DNA from: Planctomycetia bacterium
GTDB taxonomy: Bacteria > Planctomycetota > Planctomycetia > Gemmatales > Gemmataceae
NCBI GenBank assembly: GCA_005772955.1
Contig: SXID01000150.1
Coordinates: 1-41,149, forward strand
Length of the DNA stretch: 41,149 nucleotides
Direction: 5' to 3'
The position numbers and the translations under genes were made by a program. A model generated the notes under the pieces. The model was not told where the DNA came from. It saw only the letters and a program-made list of their open reading frames with translations, and made no database searches. Shown piece by piece: positions 26,170 through 33,496 of the stretch; positions within the stretch are counted from its first letter, which is position 1, and the number at the start of each line of letters is the position of its first letter.

Positions 26170-26199
26170 GCAACCGGACCCAAACGCGGGTCCGGTTGC
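26170..26199 (-). terminator. Perfect 12-bp hairpin after a hydrolase gene
   Basis: GCAACCGGACCC (26170-26181) and GGGTCCGGTTGC (26188-26199) are perfect complements with a 6-nt loop, 7 nt after the stop of the hydrolase at 26206 on the minus strand. There is no strong U run, so it is a probable rather than proven terminator. Confidence 0.7.
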
Positions 26200-26205
26200 C
26201 CCGGG

Positions 26206-27186
26206 TTACTTCTTCAGCCGCTCGATCAGGTACGCGGCCGCGGTAGGGAGTTCCTTGTTCGGCTCCGTGTTGGAGTGGAAGACCACATCGATCCCGGCCG
26301 CCTTGAGCTTCTCGGCCAACTTCAGACCCAGGATCGGGGAGTGCGTCGGGTCCGGGTGTTCCTCACCGACCTTCGCGCCCTTGACGCCGCCGTAGTAAAG
26401 CCCGATGGGCGGGTCGTCCTTCGTCACGTGGCGGATCGGTGAATACTCCTTGATCCAGTCCGCGATCTTCTCCCGGTTCTTCTCCACTTCATCGAGGTTC
26501 TTCAAGCCGAACGCGTGCGCACCGTAGGTGTAGTTCGGGAGCCACTCGCGAACTTCCTTCGGGTCGAGCGAGACCTGCGCCCCGTTCACGGCCGCGCAGT
26601 AGAGTCGGGTCGATTCGCGTGCGATGGGATCGGCGCTCTTGGGGTCGGCCATGTCGTCGTGGAACGCGAGCCATAGGGAGGAGCAGCCGCCGGCCGAACC
26701 ACCGGTCGCCCCGATCCGCTTCTTGTCGATGTTCCAGTCCGCGGCCTTTGACCGCACGAACTGAATCGCGCGGGCCGCGTCTTCGAGCGGTGCCTTCACC
26801 GGCGGCGTGACCTTCTGGGCGTTCGCCTGGGCCATCAACCGGTAGTTGATGGAGACCACCGAGATGCCGTTGTCGAGGTAGTTCTTCACGCCGCCGTAAT
26901 AGCTGCTCTTGTCGCCGCCATTCCAGCCGCCGCCGTGAATGCAGAAGACGACCGGCGTCGGCTTGTCGGACTTGGCTTGCCAGAAGTCGAGTACCTGGCG
27001 TTCGAGCTTCCCGTAGGGAACGTTCTCGGCGGTCGGCTTGATCGCCGGAACCGGCTGTTTCTTTTCGTCCTTCTTCTTTTCGTCCTTCTTCTCGTCTTTC
27101 TTCTCCTGTGCCTGTCCGCCGGCGAGGGCGAAGAGGGCGGTCATCGCGAAGACGATCGCGGGGCAAATGAACCTGCGGGACAGCAT
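26206..27186 (-). CDS. Secreted alpha/beta-hydrolase with Lys/Glu linker
   Basis: 326 residues from ATG 27186, with GGAGAG upstream. A signal peptide (ICPAIVFAMTALFALAGGQA) is followed by a highly charged linker (QEKKDEKKDEKKKDEKKQ), then a hydrolase domain with FCIHGGGWNGGD and ATGGSAGGCSS (Ser164). Asp in EEHPDPTHSPIL fits the acid. The usual catalytic His at the end of the fold is not obvious: the tail reads VVFHSNTEPNKELPTAAAYL. It may use another His or be catalytically weak. Related in fold to the esterase at 16692; a second copy of this type in the same locus. Confidence 0.87.
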   Translation of the reverse strand: MLSRRFICPAIVFAMTALFALAGGQAQEKKDEKKDEKKKDEKKQPVPAIKPTAENVPYGKLERQVLDFWQAKSDKPTPVVFCIHGGGWNGGDKSSYYGGVKNYLDNGISVVSINYRLMAQANAQKVTPPVKAPLEDAARAIQFVRSKAADWNIDKKRIGATGGSAGGCSSLWLAFHDDMADPKSADPIARESTRLYCAAVNGAQVSLDPKEVREWLPNYTYGAHAFGLKNLDEVEKNREKIADWIKEYSPIRHVTKDDPPIGLYYGGVKGAKVGEEHPDPTHSPILGLKLAEKLKAAGIDVVFHSNTEPNKELPTAAAYLIERLKK

Positions 27187-27219
27187 GTCACTCTCCGGGG
27201 TAAGGTGGGAACAGATCTT

Positions 27220-27246
27220 ATCGTAGTCATCACGCCCCGCGTAAAG
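27220..27246. repeat. Degenerate CTCACGCTCCGCGTGAGG repeat
   Basis: ATCGTAGTCATCACGCCCCG followed by CGTAAAG matches the family at 20786 but has lost the second arm, so it no longer forms the full palindrome. It lies upstream of the hydrolase gene. Confidence 0.65.
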
Positions 27247-27337
27247 TCGCTGGAACCACGAATAGGGGTGAATGTGTTTGGGAAGTGCAAGGTTTAGCGT
27301 CGGACCCAGAGGGGCCAAATAATGGAGCAGACGGCGC

Positions 27338-29263
27338 CTACTTGCGGCCCGGCGCTCGCTTCTCGAAGCGTTCTAGCCAGTCGAGCAGGATCGCGTCCTT
27401 GATCTCCTTCGACCCGCGCAACTTGTCCGGCGGCGTGCCCCAGTAGAAGCTGATCCACCCGGCCGCGTCTGCGCCCGCCTTCTCGATGAACACGTCCATT
27501 TCCTTCGGCGAACACTTCAGCGGGAACGTCTCCTCCACAACCACCGGCTTGCCCACGGCGAAGCCCTTCAGCGTCTTCGCCGCGTCATTGAGTTTCCCCG
27601 CCTCCGGGTAGATGTGAACGCAGAGGAAGTCGAGTTTGTCGGTCACCTGGTCCGGTACGAAGCCGGAGGTCAGTCCGTTTCTGTCAAGACTCCAGTCCAC
27701 CAGCCCAACGGTAATCAGGTGTTGCTTATCGACCTTGCGCACAGCGGCGACGAGGTGATCGATCCACTGCCGCGCGACATCGGCGCGCATGCGGCCCTTC
27801 GGATCGAGCGCGATGAACTGTACGAAGTGCTTGCCGCCGAATGCGCCGCCGAGCCAGTCGCCGTCCTTGCGCTTGCTGCCCGACACCACCGGTTCGTTCA
27901 TCAGGTCGTAGCAGAAGATCGCGGGGCTTTTCGCGCACCGCCCCGCGACCGCCTCCCAGAACTTTGCCTGCGCGTTCCAGCGCTCTGTCTCCGTGAGTTT
28001 GTCATACCACGCAGGGACTTCTTTCTTGTGGTAGCAGCCCAGGCCCGTCAGGTTGAGGTAAAGCCGGTTCGCTTCGGCCAACTTGACCAGTTTCGCGAGC
28101 CGGTCGAGCGCCTTCTCGTCGGGCTTGTCAGCAGCGGTCATGAACTTGCCGAACTGCAGGTGAACGCGGACCACGTTGGCCCCGAGCTTCTTCATCTGCG
28201 CGAAGTCGGCCTCGATCTTCTCCCATTCCTTTTCCCAGTAGTCCTCGATCAATCGCCCGGTTTCGTCGTGGTCGTAGTTGAATCCCCACGGCACGAACGG
28301 CGTGCCCCCTGGCTCCAGCGCGAAGCCCTTCTTGTCCTTCGACACCACCATGCGCGGCAGTTCGCCGACCCACTCCGCGAACGCGGCGCCCAGATCGACT
28401 TTCCCCGCGTGAACGAGAACGCCGAACCGGAGCCGGAACGATTCGCCTTTCTTCACCGTGACCTTGCTCTTCTCGCCGCGAGTGAAGGCGTTCTTGCCGA
28501 ACGGGTTGGCGACCAGCACGCCATAATCGCGCGAGTGAAACCACGACCGCCGGAAGTTCGTCGGGTCCGGCATCAGCGTGACACCCACTTCCTTGCCGTC
28601 GATCGTGCCGGCGTAGTCGCACCAGCCCGCCGACTTGCCCCACACTTCCTTCTCGTTCTTTTTGCCGTCGCTGTTGACGATCTGTCCGCCGCTCTTCACC
28701 GTGAGCGGCGTGGCGACCCGCACGCCCAGGCCCATCTCTTCCTGATCGCCAAAGGAGAAGTCCTCCGGACCGGTGAACTCCGAAGTCCAGTCGAGCAGGT
28801 ATCCGGCCGGGCGAACGGTGATCGTGACGCGGCACACTTCTTCGCAGAGCGACTTGCCGTGCGCGGTGTAACGGTTGCGCACCGCGAATGTGCCGCCGTC
28901 CTTCGTCGCCTTCGGTTTCTCGACGAACTCGACGTGCGCGACGGTGCCCTTGTTCCGCCAGAAGTCGGACCCCGCGAGTTCGCCGAACGCGAGCCACAGT
29001 CCTGGGTGCATGGTGTCATGATCAGTGGCGTCACCCACGACCGGCGGATGATTGCGCGTAACCTGCTTGCCGTTGGGCGCGTGCAGGTGCATGAAGTACG
29101 GGCGTCGCACCTTGGTATCTTCCCAGACGTAGGTTGCGAACGGCTTGCCGTCAATCTGGATCGCAAGGCTGGTTTCCTTCTGGGCAAACGTGACCTGTGA
29201 CTGCGCCCGAGCGCTCGCGGGAAGCACGAAAGCCAGAGAGAGGAGCAGAAGGCGAGTGATCAT
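27338..29263 (-). CDS. DUF6807-GH5-like fusion protein
   Basis: 641 residues with a signal peptide (1-20). The first 300 residues are DUF6807-like (PmoA-type family): PFATYVWEDTKVRRPYFMHL, RNHPPVVGDATDHDTMHPGL, LAFGELAGSDFWRNKG, and RSWFHSRDYGVLVANPFGKN. From about 310 the sequence switches to a GH5/cellulase-like barrel: TPFVPWGFNYDHD, GANVVRVHLQFGKFM, the acid/base motif YDLMNEPVVSG (Glu457), LDFLCVHIYPE, and the nucleophile motif KPVVVEETFP (Glu577 or 578), then GWISFYWGTPPD. Both domains look complete. It follows the zinc-ribbon membrane gene by 25 nt. Substrate unknown; a glycan is likely. Confidence 0.87.
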   Translation of the reverse strand: MITRLLLLSLAFVLPASARAQSQVTFAQKETSLAIQIDGKPFATYVWEDTKVRRPYFMHLHAPNGKQVTRNHPPVVGDATDHDTMHPGLWLAFGELAGSDFWRNKGTVAHVEFVEKPKATKDGGTFAVRNRYTAHGKSLCEEVCRVTITVRPAGYLLDWTSEFTGPEDFSFGDQEEMGLGVRVATPLTVKSGGQIVNSDGKKNEKEVWGKSAGWCDYAGTIDGKEVGVTLMPDPTNFRRSWFHSRDYGVLVANPFGKNAFTRGEKSKVTVKKGESFRLRFGVLVHAGKVDLGAAFAEWVGELPRMVVSKDKKGFALEPGGTPFVPWGFNYDHDETGRLIEDYWEKEWEKIEADFAQMKKLGANVVRVHLQFGKFMTAADKPDEKALDRLAKLVKLAEANRLYLNLTGLGCYHKKEVPAWYDKLTETERWNAQAKFWEAVAGRCAKSPAIFCYDLMNEPVVSGSKRKDGDWLGGAFGGKHFVQFIALDPKGRMRADVARQWIDHLVAAVRKVDKQHLITVGLVDWSLDRNGLTSGFVPDQVTDKLDFLCVHIYPEAGKLNDAAKTLKGFAVGKPVVVEETFPLKCSPKEMDVFIEKAGADAAGWISFYWGTPPDKLRGSKEIKDAILLDWLERFEKRAPGRK

Positions 29264-29288
29264 GATTCGTGGCTTTGCTCGCAGGAGG

Positions 29289-30218
29289 TCAACGACCGCG
29301 TTGCTCGAACCGTTGCCGCGCGCGTGGGGTCAGCGGCGCGCGCCGGGCGACGACGTTCGCGGCCAACCCCAGAAGCAACTGGTATCCGCCGGCGAGCGAG
29401 AGACTGATGATGTTCGCGGGCAACCGCCACAACAGCGATTCGGTTTGGTTCCCGGCCGCAAGTTCGCGCCACGCCGCAGCCGTCAGCAAAATCGTGACCA
29501 CGAACCCAACCAAGTACCACAACATGTACGAGCCGGCCATCGAAGACAGGTCGCGGTCGCGCAGTCCCACACCGAGCTGGTACAAGAACATCAACCACGT
29601 CGCCCACGATAGCAGCAACAGAATGCCGGACACGATCGCGATTCCCACCCATTCGCCCGACGGAGCGAGGCATCCGATTAAGACCGCGGCCAGCGCGCAG
29701 AGCGCCGCGGCGCCCGCGGCCAGCAACCCGCCGTGCGACGCCGGGGCGCTGGCGCACAGGAACTGCCCCCACGTGTGCCCAATCACAGCGAAGATAAGTC
29801 CGGGCACCACCACGATCGCCGCGGGCAGTCCCACCGGCACCGGTCCGCGCCCCGCGGACAGGACTACGTACACGTCAAGAATCACGAGTCCGGCCATGAA
29901 CAGTGAGGCGAGGCCGTTGGAACCGCGGGCCAGCGAGAGACCGTCGTGGACGTTCCACCACGACAGTTCAAGACCGCTCACTCGGTCGTTGGGCGCGCCG
30001 TCCGGTTCCCCGGAGTCGGACAAGACCGGTGCGTAGGCGGGTGGGAACGCGAGCGGCGTCTCTGCCGGCTCCACCACGGGAACCGGCGGAACGGTGGGAA
30101 TGGTAGCGCTGGTGTCGATCATCCACCCGCACGTCGGGCACGCGACGAACGACTCGCTCGCGCCCTCCGGGATCGCGACGACCTGACCGCAGTACCCGCA
30201 CTCGGCGGCCACGGTCAT
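29289..30218 (-). CDS. Zinc-ribbon membrane protein
   Basis: 309 residues. The N-terminus has CGYCG and CPTCG pairs (Cys7/10/27/30) forming a small zinc ribbon. A Pro/Val-rich linker follows, then about six membrane helices from residue 100 on (for example GLASLFMAGLVILDVYVVLS, SGILLLLSWATWLMFLYQL, YMLWYLVGFVVTILLTAAAW). The ATG overlaps the stop of the upstream gene by 4 nt (ATGA type), so translation of the two is coupled. The same cysteine spacing and helix number occur in that gene. Function unknown. Confidence 0.8.
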   Translation of the reverse strand: MTVAAECGYCGQVVAIPEGASESFVACPTCGWMIDTSATIPTVPPVPVVEPAETPLAFPPAYAPVLSDSGEPDGAPNDRVSGLELSWWNVHDGLSLARGSNGLASLFMAGLVILDVYVVLSAGRGPVPVGLPAAIVVVPGLIFAVIGHTWGQFLCASAPASHGGLLAAGAAALCALAAVLIGCLAPSGEWVGIAIVSGILLLLSWATWLMFLYQLGVGLRDRDLSSMAGSYMLWYLVGFVVTILLTAAAWRELAAGNQTESLLWRLPANIISLSLAGGYQLLLGLAANVVARRAPLTPRARQRFEQRGR

Positions 30219-31501
30219 TTGCGTTCGGCCTCTTCGTTCGCTTTCGCGTCTTCAACGGCGGCGATGAACTCGAACGCCCCGACACGCACGCCCCGGACCG
30301 CGCGCCAGTACGCGCCGACCAGGATGAGCCAGCCGATCAGCAGGGCGGCCTGCTCGTACATCCGCCAGTCGACCAGCGCCGGGTCTTTTTCCTTCGGTCG
30401 GCCAGCGTGGAGCAGGTACTGATCCCAGCCGACCGTCGCGATCACGGGGATCATCGCGAACAGGAACACGACAACCCCCACCGCGCGCGCGACGCCTGGC
30501 CGCTTCAGCGCCAGCCCGCTCGCGGTCAGCCCGGTGAGGAACCAGAACTCCGCCAGCGGCGCACAAACCATGAGCGTCAGCACCGCGTACGCGGCCTCGT
30601 CGCGGAACAGCATCTTCTTGCACACCTCTGAAGCCAACAGCGCGATGAACGCGACCAGTGTGACGACCCCACTGAACACGAATAGTCCCCGCGCGCCGCT
30701 GCTCCGCGGGCCGCCGCCGCTGAAGAGTCGGCCAATCGTCATCAGGAATCCGGCCATGAAGATTGGGACACCGTAGACGAGCAGGTCGAGTTCTTCGGCC
30801 TTCGACAGCGGAATCGCGTCGCGGTCCGCGGTGTTGACGTACCCGTCGATCTTCACCACTCCCGGATCTTTGCTCGTCGGCAGTTCACCGACGGCGCGCG
30901 CGTAGATTGCCTCGCCGAACCCGACGAACCCAAGCAGCGCGACGAACAGTAGCCCGAACTGAACCCAGAACAGCCCACGCCACACGGAGGCCCACTTCTT
31001 CGCGAGCACCTCCCCGGGTGTCTCCGTGGGTTTCTTCCCTTTCTCAGCAGTTTTCTTCGGTTCGGGCTTGGTCGCCTTCGGACGCGGCTTGTCCCCGCGA
31101 TCGCGATTGCGGTCGCGCGGCATCTCAACCAAGTCCGATATGGGTTCGGGTTCTGCCGCGCGTTCAGGCTCTGCCTTGGGTTCCGGTGCCGGGGCACCCG
31201 GATGCTCAGGCGTGACAGGTGCCGTCGGGGTGGAGATCGCGCCCCAGTCGTCGGGCGACGCGACCGCCGGCGCCGGTGGCGGCGAAGCCGGGCGAGGCGG
31301 TGGGCCGGAGCGAGCCGGCGGCGGGGTTGGTGTGGCTGGCGGGAGCGGCGGGGCCGTCGGCGCACCAGCTGTGGCCGACTCTTCCTCGGCGGGCACCGGT
31401 ACCGCCGCCTGGCAGTACGGGCACTTCACCTTCTTCCCCGCGGATTCGTCCCGCGCCCGGAACCGCTTCCCGCACGACGGACAACCCAATGTGATTGGCA
31501 T
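30215..31501 (-). CDS. Zinc-ribbon, proline-rich membrane protein
   Basis: 428 residues. Starts MPITLGCPSCGKRFRARDES with four cysteines at 7, 10, 27 and 30 (CPSC and CPYC), like the MJ0042-type zinc ribbon. A long Pro/Ala- and then Lys/Arg-rich linker (residues 40-180) leads to about six membrane helices (WVQFGLLFVALLGFVGFGEA, LVYGVPIFMAGFLMTIG, FSGVVTLVAFIALLASEV, YAVLTLMVCAPLAEFWFLTG and two more). Overlaps the next gene by 4 nt. The linker and ribbon should be cytoplasmic. Function unknown; sensing or complex assembly at the membrane is possible. Confidence 0.8.
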   Translation of the reverse strand: MPITLGCPSCGKRFRARDESAGKKVKCPYCQAAVPVPAEEESATAGAPTAPPLPPATPTPPPARSGPPPRPASPPPAPAVASPDDWGAISTPTAPVTPEHPGAPAPEPKAEPERAAEPEPISDLVEMPRDRNRDRGDKPRPKATKPEPKKTAEKGKKPTETPGEVLAKKWASVWRGLFWVQFGLLFVALLGFVGFGEAIYARAVGELPTSKDPGVVKIDGYVNTADRDAIPLSKAEELDLLVYGVPIFMAGFLMTIGRLFSGGGPRSSGARGLFVFSGVVTLVAFIALLASEVCKKMLFRDEAAYAVLTLMVCAPLAEFWFLTGLTASGLALKRPGVARAVGVVVFLFAMIPVIATVGWDQYLLHAGRPKEKDPALVDWRMYEQAALLIGWLILVGAYWRAVRGVRVGAFEFIAAVEDAKANEEAERK

Positions 31502-31655
31502 GGCAACGAACTCCCCACGAGGCAGGAGATGAGAAGGTTAAGTGACGGCGAGGGACCAGTGCCGGACATGGTACGTGCGAATGCAGCGTGGCGGAACCCC
31601 GCATGCTGGAAAATCGCGAGCCCTTCCGCTGGAGCAACCGCTCCTGTCAGATGGC

Positions 31656-31916
31656 TCAGAACCGCGGCGACGGGCGATTCCAGTCCGGGTCGTAGGCGAG
31701 CGAGAAGAGTTGTTGGAGTAACTCCGCCTTGTTCGGCGCGTCAGAGTGAAGCACCTCGACGGCCTTCTGCAGTTTCACATGGCGCGGGTCGGTGACCGCG
31801 TTCTCCGAACCATCGCCGCGCGCGACGCGGTCGAAGATCGCAGCCGCTTCGAGTAGCTTGCTCCGGGCATCGAGGAAGAACTGGTCCAGCGCGGTCGCGG
31901 CGGGTAGGGGAGTCAT
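31656..31916 (-). CDS. Small hypothetical protein
   Basis: 86 residues from ATG 31916 (a TTG at 31925 is an alternative). Helical throughout: TALDQFFLDARSKLLEAAAI, then FDRVARGDG, and the end VKLQKAVEVLHSDAPNKAEL leading to LFSLAYDPDWNRPSP. No export or membrane signal. No family is recognised. It ends 154 nt after the zinc-ribbon start, so it is probably expressed separately. Confidence 0.6.
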   Translation of the reverse strand: MTPLPAATALDQFFLDARSKLLEAAAIFDRVARGDGSENAVTDPRHVKLQKAVEVLHSDAPNKAELLQQLFSLAYDPDWNRPSPRF

Positions 31917-31955
31917 GGTTCTCAATGGGTAGTGGTCTGTGGGCAGCGTGCAGAC

Positions 31956-31983
31956 AAGCAGGGAAGCAGGGAAGCAGGGAAGC
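31956..31983. repeat. AAGCAGGG tandem repeat
   Basis: Three and a half perfect copies of the 8-nt unit AAGCAGGG. It sits in a region of related short words (CTACTGCCCACTGCTCACCG and onward to 32014) that runs into the 3' end of larE, so that the last codons of LarE (SRQ and the stop) are encoded within repeat-like sequence. Confidence 0.8.
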
Positions 31984-32003
31984 TACTGCCCACTGCTCAC
32001 CGC

Positions 32004-32870
32004 TCACTGCCTACTGTACACTTTGCGAAGTTCCAGCGGCACGAGTTCGTTCAGGCTGCCGCTGCGGAAGCCGTCGAGGTCGAGCGTCACGAACTTGAAA
32101 CCCAGCACGTGAAGCGTGCGAGAGAGTTCGGTTCGCACCGGTTCGCACGCGAGCTTCGCCACTTCGCTGAGCGGCACTTCGACGCGGGCCAGATCACCTT
32201 CGTGGTAGCGCACGCGGCACTCGCGCAGACCCAGAGTGCGCAGGAATGCTTCAGCATCTTCGACGCGTTTCGTGCGTTCCGGCGTGACCGCGACGCCGGG
32301 TGCCATACGGCTCGACAGGCACGGCGCTGCGGGTTTGTCCCAGGTGGGAAGCTCCCAGTGGAGCGCGAGAGCGCGAACATCAGTCTTTGTGAACCCGGCC
32401 TCTTGTAGCGGGTGCCGCACGTGGTGTTCCGCGGCCGCGATCAAGCCCGGCCGGTAGTCGCCGAGATCGTCGAGGTTCGCGCCGCTTACCATGAAGGGCA
32501 CGCCGAGTCCAGGCAACAGCGATTCGACCGTGGTGTACAGTTCCGTCTTACAGTGGTAGCAGCGGGTGCCGTCGTTCTTCGTGTAATCCAGGTTGCTGAA
32601 CTCGTCGGTGCGAACGACGACATGACGAATGCCTATGAGTTGCGCGAGTCGGCGTGCGTCTTCAAGTTCGGTGCGAGCCACACTCGCGCTGTCGGCCGTG
32701 ACCGCGATCGCGCGTTCGCCCAGTTCAAGGAACGATGCCTTCGCGACGACGGTGCTGTCGATGCCTCCGCTGAACGCAACCGCCACACCACCTAACTCGC
32801 GCAGCACCGCGAGCAGACAGTCGCGTTTTGCGGTAACTGTGGCGGGGTCGTGTTGTGTTGCGATGCCCAT
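32004..32870 (-). CDS. larE: LarE-like sacrificial sulfur transferase
   Basis: 288 residues from ATG 32870 (a longer frame to 32903 lacks support). The PP-loop VAVAFSGGIDSTVVAKA (34-40) binds ATP. RCYHCKTELYTTV gives Cys104 and Cys107, and KPAAPCLSSRMAPG places the sacrificial cysteine at 174, matching Cys176 of the Lactobacillus enzyme. LarE donates its own sulfur to a nicotinic-acid-derived precursor in synthesis of the nickel-pincer cofactor of lactate racemase. LarB, LarC and a racemase are not in the window. The gene ends inside repeat-like sequence. Confidence 0.92.
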   Translation of the reverse strand: MGIATQHDPATVTAKRDCLLAVLRELGGVAVAFSGGIDSTVVAKASFLELGERAIAVTADSASVARTELEDARRLAQLIGIRHVVVRTDEFSNLDYTKNDGTRCYHCKTELYTTVESLLPGLGVPFMVSGANLDDLGDYRPGLIAAAEHHVRHPLQEAGFTKTDVRALALHWELPTWDKPAAPCLSSRMAPGVAVTPERTKRVEDAEAFLRTLGLRECRVRYHEGDLARVEVPLSEVAKLACEPVRTELSRTLHVLGFKFVTLDLDGFRSGSLNELVPLELRKVYSRQ

Positions 32871-32889
32871 GTTTTCAGTATACCCACCC

Positions 32890-32968
32890 AAAGTAGTAGG
32901 CACACTCCGTGTGCCGTTGCTGTTCTGTGAGGTCGAAGCGACGGCACACGGAGTGTGCCTACTACTTT
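32890..32968. repeat. GTAGTAGGCACAC palindromic repeat, copy 2
   Basis: Left arm 32890-32917 (AAAGTAGTAGGCACACTCCG and on) and right arm 32941-32968 are a perfect 28-nt inverted repeat around a 23-nt spacer. It lies between larE and the small membrane gene, whose stop (32962-32964) is inside the right arm. A transcript here would fold into a very stable hairpin. A diverged copy is at 6151-6214. Confidence 0.93.
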
Positions 32969-33276
32969 GAAGGCTTCTCGGTCGACTCGCTGAAGTCGAA
33001 TGCCGGGTTCGGTTCGGACTCCTTGCTCGCGGTCGGGTCCGGTTGAAGCGGTCGGCGCACAGGCGTCGTCATTTGCTCGTAAGCGAGCCGGCCGGCGTAC
33101 CACTTCGCCAGATTCAACCCCGCGAACACCAGCGCGAGAAACGCGCCGATCATCATTCGCGTCGGGTCGAACAGTCTCGCCGTAACATCCGGCACGAGGA
33201 GTCGGAGGGCCAGAAGCCCGGTTCCGGCGAACAGGAAGAACAGGCCGAGCGTGAGCCGCATGTGTCGCACCGTCAT
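32962..33276 (-). CDS. Small two-TM membrane protein
   Basis: 104 residues from ATG 33276, with GAGG upstream (a longer frame to 33336 lacks a site). Two membrane helices are seen: MRLTLGLFFLFAGTGLLALR and MMIGAFLALVFAGLNLAKWY. The tail is polar (PDPTASKESEPNPAFDFSES). Its last two codons and stop come from the palindromic repeat. Function unknown. Confidence 0.68.
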   Translation of the reverse strand: MTVRHMRLTLGLFFLFAGTGLLALRLLVPDVTARLFDPTRMMIGAFLALVFAGLNLAKWYAGRLAYEQMTTPVRRPLQPDPTASKESEPNPAFDFSESTEKPSK

Positions 33277-33496
33277 CGCCGCGCCCTCGTGGTCGTGGGT
33301 CGTCCCGGTGAAGGGTGACGCGTTCGATTCTAACACGCGGTGAACATTCTGTGCAGATTCGGCTTGTCTGCCACCCCTCGACAGGGGATTCTAGTAAAAG
33401 CCGTAATTGCCCCGCCAACCATGCCGCCGGTTTCAATCCCACCGCCTGATTCCCGCCGAGCCGAATCACCTTCGCTGCTCGCGCCGAGGAGAACCG

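Noticed and set aside
27288-27320. Second copy of the GTTTAGCG repeat of 14058
   Set aside because: GGTTTAGCGTCGGACCCAGA shares only the first 10 nt and has no matching arm.
27614-29200. 528-residue open frame on the plus strand
   Set aside because: Antisense of the DUF6807-GH5 fusion gene, which has clear domain motifs on the other strand.
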